Assembly (NCBI GenBank): GCA_934465295.1
Contig: CAKSKU010000002.1
Span: 1-64,000, forward strand
DNA: 64,000 nucleotides
From: an uncultured Oscillospiraceae bacterium
GTDB lineage: Bacteria > Bacillota > Clostridia > Oscillospirales > Ruminococcaceae
Direction: 5' to 3'
Shown here: one piece after another, positions 44,282 to 52,974 of the stretch
How positions within the stretch are numbered: position 1 is the stretch's first letter
How the letters are laid out: each line of letters begins with the position of its first letter
Translations under genes and position numbers: made by a program
The notes under the pieces: generated by a model
Told to the model about the DNA's origin: nothing
The model's database searches: none
The model's input: only the letters and a program-made list of their open reading frames with translations

Positions 44282-46771
44282 ATGGCAGAAAACAACAAAT
44301 CCGATAATTTTATGGCGAAGCTTGCAACATTTATCGTTGATAAACGCAATCTGTTTTTTCTGATCTTTGCGATCCTTATCATCTTTTCAGCCTTTTCACG
44401 GAGCTGGGTAAATGTTGAAAACGACCTCACGGCTTATCTGCCCGACGGAACGGAAACGAAATACGGTCTCGACCTTATGGCGGATGAGTTCACAACGTTC
44501 GGCTCGGCAAAGATAGTCGCTGCTAACGTCACAATGGACGATGCGAATAAGATCGAGGAGGTCATCAAAAATGACGAGGATATCTCGACCTACACCTTTG
44601 ATGATACGGACGAGCATTTCATCAACTCGACCGCCCTTTTCGATGTAACGTTCGTCTATCCCGAAGATGACGACCGTGCGCTCGAGGCACTTGACAAGCT
44701 GAAGGAGAGCCTTTCCGGGTACGACCTTTACGTTCAGACCTCGATGGGCGACCAGAGCTCCGAGCTCATCGCAAGCGAAATGAACGTTGTTATCGTACTT
44801 GTCTGCATCGTTGTTCTCGTTGTGCTTTTTGCGACCTCGCAGACCTATGCGGAAGTGCCTGTACTTATCATAACGTTCGTGGCTTCTGCGATAATCAATA
44901 TGGGTACGAACTTCCTGCTCGGAACGATCTCGTTCGTTTCAAACTCGGTAACGATCGTTCTCCAGCTTGCACTTTCGATCGACTATGCGATCATCTTCTG
45001 CAACAGATTCAAGGAGGAGCATGAAACGCTCCCTATCCGTGAAGCCGTTATCGCAGCACTCACAAAGTCTATACCCGAGATATTCTCCAGCTCGCTGACG
45101 ACTGTCGGCGGTCTTGCCGCACTTCTCTTTATGCAGTTCAAGATAGGTCCCGATATGGGTGTCAACCTTATCAAGGCTATCTTCCTGAGCCTGCTCTCCG
45201 TATTCACACTCATGCCCGGAATACTGATGCTTTTCGGCAATCTTATCGACAAGACCCACCACAAGAGCTTTATCCCGAAGATAGACTTTGTCGGAAAATT
45301 CGCTTATGCAACAAGAGGCATCGTTCCGTTCATATTCGTCGGAGTAATTGCCTTTGCAGGCTATCTTTCCACAAAAACGCCTTATGTTTACAGCTATGAC
45401 ACTATCGAAACGCCTATCACGAACATCTCGCAGGAGACCGATAATCTTATAAAGGAAAACTTCGGCACGAAGAATATGATGGCACTCATCGTTCCGACGG
45501 GCGATTACGAAACGGAAAAGGCTCTCCTCGATGAGATAACCTCCAAGGATTATGTAAACAGCGCAGTCGGACTTTCCAACACCGAAGCGCTCGACGGCTA
45601 TATGCTCACCGACAAGCTCACTCCGCGTCAGTTCTCCGAGCTTTCCGATGTTGACTTTGAAGTTGCAGAGCTTGCCTACGCCGCTTATGCCGCAAATGAT
45701 GAAAACTACGGCAAGATCGTCGGCGGCATCTCCTCATACAGCGTTCCGCTCATGGATATGTTCATCTTCGTACATAAGGAGATCGACGAGGGTTATGTTA
45801 CGCTCGACGACGACCTCACAGACACGCTCAATGACGCTTATGTTCAGATAAACAACGCAAAGCTCCAGCTTCAGGGCGAAAATTTCTCCCGTATGCTCAT
45901 CTACTTTGACCTGCCGCTGAGCGGCGATTCGACCTTTGCCGCTATCGATGAGGTCCGTGCGATCGCCAAGAGCTATTATCCCGACGGCGATGTTTACCTT
46001 GTCGGCGACTCGACAGCCAACTACGATTTCTGCACCTCGTTCCAGACGGATAACATCATCGTAAGCGTTATATCGATACTCGTAGTTCTTGTTGTTCTTC
46101 TCTTTACATTCACATCGGTCGGTATGCCGCTTCTCCTTATCCTTGTCATTCAGGGTGTTATCTGGATCAACTTCATCTTCCCGACTGTTGAACACAAGGA
46201 TATCTTCTTTATGGCGTACCTTATCGTAAGCTCCATTCAGATGGGTGCAAACATCGACTACGCTATCGTTATTTCGGGAAGATATATGGAACTCAAAAAC
46301 AAGATGTCCCACCGTGACGCTATCATTCAGACAATGAACCTCAGCTTCCCGACCATCGTAACCTCGGGCAGCATACTCGCTATTGCAGGCGGACTTATCG
46401 GTCAGCTTTCCTCCGAAGCCACTATCGTCGGAATCGGTCAGGCTCTCGGCAGAGGTACTGTTATCTCGCTCATCATAGTAATGTTCGTTCTTCCGCAGAT
46501 ACTTCTTCTCGGCGGCGGCATTATCGAAAAGACCTCGTTCTCCGTCAAGACTAAGCTCAGGCGTTATTCCTCGAACGGAAAGATCATCGTTGACGGTCTT
46601 GTCAGGGGCAATATCAACGGTACAGTGAACGGTATTTTCAAGGGTACTATCGATGGTGACGCCGATCTCAGCGTTATCTCGGGCAATGCCCGGAACGAGG
46701 CTGACGAACAGGCTGCACTTGCGATCAAAGAAAGCCTTGCGGAAACAACCGGCGGAAAGGAGAGCTGCTAA
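44282..46771 (+). CDS. MMPL/RND-family transporter
   Basis: An 829-aa membrane transporter with two repeats of one plus five helices and two large extracellular loops (about 60-170 and 370-570), as in MMPL proteins that export lipids or other hydrophobic compounds with proton flow. The helix segments LALSIDYAIIFCNRF and QMGANIDYAIVISGRYMEL contain the Asp-Tyr pairs typical of MMPL helices 4 and 10. The last 70 residues form a hydrophilic tail with a bactofilin-like pattern (IIVDGLVRGNINGTVNG, FKGTIDGDADLSVISG). ATG 44282 follows AAGGAAGG. The next gene starts at the base after its stop. Confidence 0.9.
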   Translation: MAENNKSDNFMAKLATFIVDKRNLFFLIFAILIIFSAFSRSWVNVENDLTAYLPDGTETKYGLDLMADEFTTFGSAKIVAANVTMDDANKIEEVIKNDEDISTYTFDDTDEHFINSTALFDVTFVYPEDDDRALEALDKLKESLSGYDLYVQTSMGDQSSELIASEMNVVIVLVCIVVLVVLFATSQTYAEVPVLIITFVASAIINMGTNFLLGTISFVSNSVTIVLQLALSIDYAIIFCNRFKEEHETLPIREAVIAALTKSIPEIFSSSLTTVGGLAALLFMQFKIGPDMGVNLIKAIFLSLLSVFTLMPGILMLFGNLIDKTHHKSFIPKIDFVGKFAYATRGIVPFIFVGVIAFAGYLSTKTPYVYSYDTIETPITNISQETDNLIKENFGTKNMMALIVPTGDYETEKALLDEITSKDYVNSAVGLSNTEALDGYMLTDKLTPRQFSELSDVDFEVAELAYAAYAANDENYGKIVGGISSYSVPLMDMFIFVHKEIDEGYVTLDDDLTDTLNDAYVQINNAKLQLQGENFSRMLIYFDLPLSGDSTFAAIDEVRAIAKSYYPDGDVYLVGDSTANYDFCTSFQTDNIIVSVISILVVLVVLLFTFTSVGMPLLLILVIQGVIWINFIFPTVEHKDIFFMAYLIVSSIQMGANIDYAIVISGRYMELKNKMSHRDAIIQTMNLSFPTIVTSGSILAIAGGLIGQLSSEATIVGIGQALGRGTVISLIIVMFVLPQILLLGGGIIEKTSFSVKTKLRRYSSNGKIIVDGLVRGNINGTVNGIFKGTIDGDADLSVISGNARNEADEQAALAIKESLAETTGGKESC

Positions 46772-49700
46772 ATGAAAAAGACAGGAAAAATAAACCGTTT
46801 TCTCTCGGTCATCATCGCTGCTGCATTAGCTGTTTCATCGGTCGCTGTCCTTCCGCTCTGCGCAGCCGAAAACAGCAAGACATACACGATCAGCACAGCA
46901 GAGGAGCTTATTGAAATTTCCAAGCTCTGCCGTCTTGACAGCTGGTCAAAGGGCAAAGAGTTCGTCCTTACATCGGATATTGTCCTCACGGGGAAGGATT
47001 TCACCTCTATCCCGATCTTCTGCGGAACATTCGATGGTCAGGGACACAGCATAAAGGGCGTTTCCGTCACGGGTGTAACAGGACGGGGACTTTTCAGCAT
47101 CATCGGCGAAAATGCCGTTGTAAAGAACCTCAACGTCGTGGGTCTTATCCGTCCGTCTGGCAGTGAATGCTCCATCGGCGGCATTGCAGGCACGAATAAC
47201 GGCGTCATCTACAACTGCAGCTTCAGCGGAAGGGTCGCTGCGGAAAACACCGTCGGCGGCATCGCCGGCGAAAACACCTCGACAGCCTCCATTCTCAAAT
47301 GCACGATGGCAGGAACGGTCGACGGCGAAAAATTCACGGGCGGCGTTGTCGGAAACAACAGCGGCACTGTCGTCCGGAGCACAAATACAGCCTCGGTAAA
47401 CACCACAAACGAGGAAAAAAAGAGCAGCCTTGAAGATATCGACCTTTCAACGCTCACAGACATTGACAGCTATACGAAAGGCTCGTCCGACACGACCTCC
47501 TCTGCGACCGACACGGGCGGCATCGCAGGCTATTCAACGGGATCGATATTCAGCTGCGAGAACAGCGGAAGCATCGGATATCCGCACGTTGGCTACAACA
47601 TCGGCGGCATCGCAGGCAGAAGCTCGGGACTTATCCTGAACAGCACAAACCACGGTCATCTCAACGGCAGAAAGGACATCGGCGGCATTGTCGGTCAGAT
47701 GGAGCCTTACCTTGTCGTGAACATTGACCCCGACAATATGGATCAGCTCAAACAGGAGCTTGAAACGCTCACGAACCTTATCGACACGGCTGTCAACGAG
47801 ACAAATGATGACTCGCTTGGCATAAATTCGACCGTTGAGGACGCTTCGGCATATCTGCAGAGTGCGACCGACAGCGCAGACAATATCCAGCAAAAGCTCA
47901 CTGACTACGGCGACCACGTTACTTCGGAATTTGACCGCACGAGCGCAGTCATCTCCGACGCTATCGAACGGCTTGACAAAATAACAGGACTTATCCCCGA
48001 TGCCGCAGACAGCCTTTCCACAGGCTCGGACAGACTTTCCGAAGCCTTTGACGGACTTTCGGGAACGCAGAAATACACCGATGATTCCATCGATAAGCTG
48101 AAAGCACTCTCCGATTCAATAAAAGACTCCTCAGGCAAAGCCAATGACGCTTCGGTCAAGATAGGCGATGGTCTCAAGATCGTTGCCGATTCGCTCCACA
48201 ATTCAGCCAAGGACAGCAGTTCAGGGCTCACAATGGGCTTCACGCTCATCGAAGACGGCTTGGAGGAGCTTGCCGATTCCGCAGAGGATATCTCCGAAGC
48301 AATAAAGGCTATATCCGATGCTCTTTCGGGCGGCGGAGATGTCCTTCCCGATATTTCCTCCGAATTGACCGACCTTGCCGACAGCATTTCCGAGGCTTCC
48401 GACGCTCTGGGCGATATCGCATGGGGCGCAAGGGAGATCGCAGACAGTCTTGACCTTGACTCGGGCAAGATATATGAGGGCATCATCGGCGCATCGGACG
48501 GCATAAAGGCTCTCGGCGAGGCTATCAAAGGCACCGATGAATCCACAGACAACATAAATACTATCCTCGACAACACCGCTGATACGGGAAAGGACGTGAA
48601 CTCCTCGTTCGGACTTTTCTCCGATGCTTTCACGGCATTTACAAACACCACCGATATCTTCACCGATATTTCCAATCAGACAAGCGAGCTTTTCGACTTC
48701 CTCAACAATGTTGAAACGGTCGAGATAGGCACTCCCGATGAGACCGTAAGGGACGATACCGAGAACCTTTTCGCTTCGCTCACATCCTTCATCGACACTA
48801 TGAACACCCTCAATGTTCAGGCTTCAAACGCAGGCGTTACCCTCTCCGATAACCTTGTGAAGATCAATGACCAGACCTATGTTGTCAGCAATATGATCAC
48901 CGATATGCTTGATATTGACGATGATGAAGACCTTATCACCGATACCTCCGATGTCGATACCGACAAGATCAAAAACGGCACAGTCTACAAATGCACAAAC
49001 TACGGCACTATCAGCGGCGACCTCAATATAGGCGGCATCGCAGGTCAGATGGCGATAGAATACGACTTCGACCCCGAGGACGATATTTCGGGCAAGACCG
49101 ACTCGCCGCTCAACCAAAAGCTTGAAACAAAGGCTGCCGCTATCAAAAACACCAACTACGGCGAAGTCATTGCAAAGAAAAACTGCGCAGGCGGCATCGC
49201 AGGTCAGATGAACCTCGGCGTTGTGAAAAACTGCTCCGCATTCGGCAAGGTAAGCTCCGAGAGCGGCGACTATGTAGGCGGAATTTCGGGCAAATCCTCC
49301 GCAAAGATCATCAGCAGCTATGCAAAGGCTCTGCTCTCGGGCAGGAACTACATCGGCGGCATTGCGGGAAGCGCAGATACAGTCCGTGAATGCTACTCAC
49401 TCGTCAACATCACCGACAGCCAGTCCTACCTCGGCGCAGTCAGCGGAACCTCCGACGGCGATTTTGAGAGCAACTACTTCGTTTCGGACGAGCTGAGCGG
49501 ACTCAACGGGGCAAGCTATAAGGGCAAAGCAGAGCCTATCCCCTATCAGCAGCTCATCTCGATACCCGATATCCCCGAGGAATTCCGCACATTCACCTTA
49601 AAATTCATCGCCGATGATGATGTTGTCGGCACGATAGATTTCTCCTACGGCGACACTCTTGAGGAAAGCGACCTTCCCGCTATCCCGTCCAAGGAAAACT

Positions 49701-50263
49701 GCTATGGAAGATGGATATATGACTCGCTTGAAGACCTTCATGTCGACCTAGAGATCGAAGCCGAGTATTTCACCGTTATCAAGACCGTAAGCTCGGTCAA
49801 TTACCGTGACGGCGGCAAGCCTATCTGGCTCGCAGAGGGCGTTTTCACCGAGGATGACACGCTTCCCGCAAAGCAGATCGAATATGTGAACCAGACTCCC
49901 CCGATCATCTTCCTTATGGATAAAACGGAGCTTTGCGAAAGCTGGATAGTCACCGTTCCGAACGACGGCAGCGAGTCGCATGAGCTGCGCTATCTTGTCA
50001 ACGCTGAAAGCAAGCGTGACCCCGATATCTACGTCAAGGACAGCAGCGGCGAATGGGAAAAAGCCGAAACACGCCGCATCGGAAGCTATCTCTGCTTCAC
50101 AGCGAACGGAAATTCCCCCGAGATCCTCGCTGTTTACAAGACGCTGAACATCTTCCTCATCGCTGTAACAGCGGCAGGAGTTGTCATCATCATTCTTGTG
50201 CTGATATTCTCGATAAGAGCGGCGAAAAAGAAGAAGAACGCAAAATCAGCTGAATCAAAGTAA
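46772..50263 (+). CDS. large GLUG-repeat, helical, membrane-anchored surface protein
   Basis: An 1163-aa exported protein with a Sec signal peptide (about 1-32) and one C-terminal helix (about 1135-1156, IFLIAVTAAGVVIIILVLIF) followed by a Lys-rich tail, so it is anchored with its bulk outside. Residues about 130-310 hold six GLUG-type motifs (IGGIAGTNNG, VGGIAGENTS, TGGIAGYSTG). About 320-720 is a long Ser/Asp-rich helical region with heptad-like LADSISEASDALG patterns, similar in style to YhgE/Pip proteins. About 740-920 has more GLUG motifs (IGGIAGQMAIE, YVGGISGKSS). It begins directly after the MMPL stop and must be coexpressed. Likely partner of the MMPL exporter or part of surface assembly; role unknown. 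Confidence 0.85.
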   Translation: MKKTGKINRFLSVIIAAALAVSSVAVLPLCAAENSKTYTISTAEELIEISKLCRLDSWSKGKEFVLTSDIVLTGKDFTSIPIFCGTFDGQGHSIKGVSVTGVTGRGLFSIIGENAVVKNLNVVGLIRPSGSECSIGGIAGTNNGVIYNCSFSGRVAAENTVGGIAGENTSTASILKCTMAGTVDGEKFTGGVVGNNSGTVVRSTNTASVNTTNEEKKSSLEDIDLSTLTDIDSYTKGSSDTTSSATDTGGIAGYSTGSIFSCENSGSIGYPHVGYNIGGIAGRSSGLILNSTNHGHLNGRKDIGGIVGQMEPYLVVNIDPDNMDQLKQELETLTNLIDTAVNETNDDSLGINSTVEDASAYLQSATDSADNIQQKLTDYGDHVTSEFDRTSAVISDAIERLDKITGLIPDAADSLSTGSDRLSEAFDGLSGTQKYTDDSIDKLKALSDSIKDSSGKANDASVKIGDGLKIVADSLHNSAKDSSSGLTMGFTLIEDGLEELADSAEDISEAIKAISDALSGGGDVLPDISSELTDLADSISEASDALGDIAWGAREIADSLDLDSGKIYEGIIGASDGIKALGEAIKGTDESTDNINTILDNTADTGKDVNSSFGLFSDAFTAFTNTTDIFTDISNQTSELFDFLNNVETVEIGTPDETVRDDTENLFASLTSFIDTMNTLNVQASNAGVTLSDNLVKINDQTYVVSNMITDMLDIDDDEDLITDTSDVDTDKIKNGTVYKCTNYGTISGDLNIGGIAGQMAIEYDFDPEDDISGKTDSPLNQKLETKAAAIKNTNYGEVIAKKNCAGGIAGQMNLGVVKNCSAFGKVSSESGDYVGGISGKSSAKIISSYAKALLSGRNYIGGIAGSADTVRECYSLVNITDSQSYLGAVSGTSDGDFESNYFVSDELSGLNGASYKGKAEPIPYQQLISIPDIPEEFRTFTLKFIADDDVVGTIDFSYGDTLEESDLPAIPSKENCYGRWIYDSLEDLHVDLEIEAEYFTVIKTVSSVNYRDGGKPIWLAEGVFTEDDTLPAKQIEYVNQTPPIIFLMDKTELCESWIVTVPNDGSESHELRYLVNAESKRDPDIYVKDSSGEWEKAETRRIGSYLCFTANGNSPEILAVYKTLNIFLIAVTAAGVVIIILVLIFSIRAAKKKKNAKSAESK

Positions 50264-50278
50264 ATTTCACACATAAAA

Positions 50279-50315
50279 AGAGTGCGAACCACATCTGCGG
50301 CTCGCACTTTTTCTT
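50279..50315 (+). terminator. terminator of the MMPL-GLUG operon
   Basis: GTGCGAACC pairs with GGCTCGCAC (one mismatch), followed by TTTTTCTTTT on the + strand, 20-50 bp after the GLUG gene stop. Confidence 0.8.
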
Positions 50316-50318
50316 TTA

Positions 50319-50418
50319 TACTAATTTTTAAACTGAAAGTGTACAAAAAATCAAGCAAAAGCTTGAATATATGGCTTTTGCGCCGATTTTTTGTCTACAC
50401 TTTGATTAAAAATTAGTA
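50319..50418 (+). repeat. palindromic element with inverted ends, copy 2
   Basis: A 100-bp element. The left end (50319-50352, starting TACTAATTTTTAAACTGAAA) is an imperfect inverted copy of the right end (50385-50418, ending GATTAAAAATTAGTA). An inner GCAAAAGC/GCTTTTGC pair is also present. Same family as 44131-44266. Confidence 0.75.
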
Positions 50419-50437
50419 TTATTATCGGCACAAAAAA

Positions 50438-50468
50438 TCGCCCGAAAGGAAATTTCTCTTTCGGGCGA
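50438..50468 (-). terminator. terminator of the GNAT gene
   Basis: Perfect 11-bp stem TCGCCCGAAAG (50438-50448) and CTTTCGGGCGA (50458-50468), followed on the minus strand by TTTTTTG. Confidence 0.85.
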
Positions 50469-50471
50469 TAA

Positions 50472-50924
50472 CTATATTTTTTTATGCATTATATAATTCG
50501 TAAGAGCAGCTCCCCTGCGAACCACCGTCTGCTCCTTTATGACAGAGTAGCCTCTCGAAATGAAGAACGGCTGTGCTGTGATCGAAGCATGAACAGTCAG
50601 CTCGTCCGTGTCGTGAAAGCTTTCCAGCCTGTCGCATATCGCAGTCGCAATGCCTTGACGCTGATGATCCTTGTGAACATACAGGCGATCGAGATAACCG
50701 CCCTCAGTAATGTCACCGAAGCCGACAATAACGCCGTTTTCCTCGGCAACGACCGTGTAATGCTCCGTGAACGACTTGTCCCACGCTGCAAGGTCAACGT
50801 TTCCGTCCGCCCATGCGTTGACCTGCTCGACCGTGTAGTCCCGTATGTTTACTTCGTGTACGGTGTCATAAAACAGCTTCGCAATTTCTTCGCAGTCGGC
50901 GGAACGATAGCTTCGCAGCAGCAT
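50472..50924 (-). CDS. GNAT-family N-acetyltransferase
   Basis: A 150-aa acetyltransferase. The acetyl-CoA binding motif A is in LDRLYVHKDHQRQGIATAICDRLE (Q/R-x-x-G-x-A pattern HQRQGIATA), with IVGFGDI as the preceding strand and AQPFFISRGYSV as the late motif. The substrate is unknown; this small type often modifies small molecules or protein N-termini. Its start overlaps the stop of the upstream permease by one base (TAATG), so it is the last gene of the nucleoside-type ABC operon. Confidence 0.88.
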   Translation of the reverse strand: MLLRSYRSADCEEIAKLFYDTVHEVNIRDYTVEQVNAWADGNVDLAAWDKSFTEHYTVVAEENGVIVGFGDITEGGYLDRLYVHKDHQRQGIATAICDRLESFHDTDELTVHASITAQPFFISRGYSVIKEQTVVRRGAALTNYIMHKKI

Positions 50925-51880
50925 TATCTTTCCTCACGGAAATAATTCACACCGCAGGACGCAGGCTGCATTCTGCCCTTGTTCTTTCTTACAGATGTGA
51001 TAATGAGGATAAGCGCCGTGATAACGAACGGGAGCATATCGTAAAATGCGTTCGGGAGCGTTATCACCGACTTCGGCATATAGTATTTCAGAACGCTGAA
51101 TGCACCGAAAACAAGACTTCCGCCGATTGCTTTGAGCGGACTCCATGCTGCGAAGATAACGAGCGCAACAGATATCCAGCCCATTCCGTTTACACTGTTG
51201 CTCATCCATACGCCGCCGCAGACTACCATTGAACAGTAAGCTCCGCCTATTCCGCAGATACCGCCGCCGATAAGCAGGTTGATGTACTTGCTGCGGACAA
51301 CGTGGATTCCGACCGCATCGGCAGCCGCAGGATTTTCACCGATAGTACGCAGGTTAAGTCCCGTTTTTGTCTTGAAAAGATAAATATACACTATAATTGC
51401 GATTATAACACCAAGATAGATAAAGATATTATAGGAGAACAGCAGCTTTCCCACAACGGGAATATCACTCAGAACGGGAATGTGAATGTTTCTGAGCTGC
51501 GACATGATATGCTCGGGGAGCTTGAGGTTTCCCGTTTCCGAACGTGTGATGTTGTATTCACCGATGAAGTTGGAAAGTCCGCAGCCGAAAATCGTCAGCG
51601 TAAGACCCGTAACGTTCTGGTCAGCCATAAATGTTACCGTCAGAACAGCATAAATAAGTGCAGCCGCCGCGCCCGAAAGGAACGCTGCGATTATCGCAAT
51701 AACAAGGCTGTCGGAGCGATAGCCTGCCATAAAGCCTGCACACGCACCTATCGCCATCATACCCTCAACGCCGAGGTTAAGATGACCCGATTTCTGATCG
51801 ATTATCTCGCCGACAGTGCCGTACAGAAGCGAAGCGCCTGCAAGAACTGCCGCAACGAGAAAATTGATAAACATATCCAT
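50924..51880 (-). CDS. ABC transporter permease (nucleoside/sugar BmpA-type), second
   Basis: A 318-aa inner permease with eight or more helices and the family signature LNLGVEGMMAIGACAGFMAGY near the N-terminus, as in YufQ/NupQ and other purine nucleoside or sugar importers. NVTGLTLTIFGCGLSNFIG is also typical. It would pair with the permease encoded upstream and the double ATPase. Start and stop overlap both neighbours, showing tight coupling. Confidence 0.9.
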   Translation of the reverse strand: MDMFINFLVAAVLAGASLLYGTVGEIIDQKSGHLNLGVEGMMAIGACAGFMAGYRSDSLVIAIIAAFLSGAAAALIYAVLTVTFMADQNVTGLTLTIFGCGLSNFIGEYNITRSETGNLKLPEHIMSQLRNIHIPVLSDIPVVGKLLFSYNIFIYLGVIIAIIVYIYLFKTKTGLNLRTIGENPAAADAVGIHVVRSKYINLLIGGGICGIGGAYCSMVVCGGVWMSNSVNGMGWISVALVIFAAWSPLKAIGGSLVFGAFSVLKYYMPKSVITLPNAFYDMLPFVITALILIITSVRKNKGRMQPASCGVNYFREER

Positions 51881-52974
51881 CAGTTACGCTCCTTTCCGTT
51901 TACAACGAACTTATATCGAATGAAGAACTCGCCGGCAAGCACGAAGAACAGGATAATTCCCTGAAGAACGTCTGCACAGTAGGTCGAAAGTCCGAACGTT
52001 GACTGCATAACACTGCTGCCCTTTTCAAGAACGGCGAAAAGGAACGAAACGATAAGGATCGCTATCGGTTCAAGCTGTGCGAGCCAAGCAACGATGATAG
52101 CCGTAAAACCAACACCGCCTGCAACAGAGGTCGCAAGGGTCATATCCGAACCGGTAGCCTGAACCATTCCTGCAATGCCGCAGACCGCACCGCTCAGAAA
52201 CATCGTGCGGAGCATGATCTTCTTCGGGTTCATACCTGCATAGCGTGCAGTTGCGTGGCTTTCGGAAACAACGCTTATCTCGTAGCCGTGCTTCGTATAT
52301 TTAAGGTAAATAAACACGATAACGGTAAGTATCAAACCGATTATCCAGCCGACCTGTATGCCGCCGACCTTGTCGAGCTGTGCATTTGAAACAAAACGTG
52401 CGATCTTCGGGAAGCCGCCCGATTCGGGGTCAGCCCAAGCACCGTCACGAAGCCATACTATAACATAAAGCGCAATATAGTTGAGCATAAGCGTGAAAAG
52501 CGTTTCGTTCGTGCCGAATTTCGCCTTGAAAAATGCAGGGATAAGTCCATACAGACCGCCGCCGATAATACCTGCTGCAAACATTATTATCATAAGAAGG
52601 AAATGCGGAAGATCGGCATGGAAAAGTGCAAAATACGATGCGCATATCGCACCTGCGATGATCTGTCCCTCTGCACCGATGTTCCAGAACTTCATCTTGA
52701 ACGCCAGCGTTACGCCGAGTGACGAAATGAGAAGCGGGATCATGACCTTAACTGTCGCCTGAAATGCCATTGAGGTGCTGAATGCGCCCTTGATGATAGT
52801 TCCGTAGACCGAGAAAGGATTGTAACCGATGCAAAGGATAAAAAGTCCGCCTGCGATGATAGCCGCAGCGACCGAGACCGCACGGAAAAGAACTGCTTTT
52901 TTCGTTCCGACCTCTGCACGCTTGGAAATTCTTATGCGGAATTTTTCACGGTTCTGTACTGCCTGTTCAGCCAT
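51880..52974 (-). CDS. ABC transporter permease (nucleoside/sugar BmpA-type), first
   Basis: A 364-aa membrane protein of the YufP/NupP type, with KFWNIGAEGQIIAGAICASYFAL as the family signature region (seen as FWNIGAEGQI) and ETLFTLMLNYIALY. About ten helices. ATG 52974 has AGGAGG about 9 nt before it, lies within the end of the ATPase gene (8-base overlap) and is preferred over a TTG at 52980. Likely imports nucleosides or related ribose compounds. Confidence 0.9.
   Translation of the reverse strand: MAEQAVQNREKFRIRISKRAEVGTKKAVLFRAVSVAAAIIAGGLFILCIGYNPFSVYGTIIKGAFSTSMAFQATVKVMIPLLISSLGVTLAFKMKFWNIGAEGQIIAGAICASYFALFHADLPHFLLMIIMFAAGIIGGGLYGLIPAFFKAKFGTNETLFTLMLNYIALYVIVWLRDGAWADPESGGFPKIARFVSNAQLDKVGGIQVGWIIGLILTVIVFIYLKYTKHGYEISVVSESHATARYAGMNPKKIMLRTMFLSGAVCGIAGMVQATGSDMTLATSVAGGVGFTAIIVAWLAQLEPIAILIVSFLFAVLEKGSSVMQSTFGLSTYCADVLQGIILFFVLAGEFFIRYKFVVNGKERN

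Noticed and set aside
44131..50418. Complete transposon carrying MMPL and GLUG genes
   Set aside because: No transposase, and the flanking elements are short and imperfect. I keep it as a repeat observation only.
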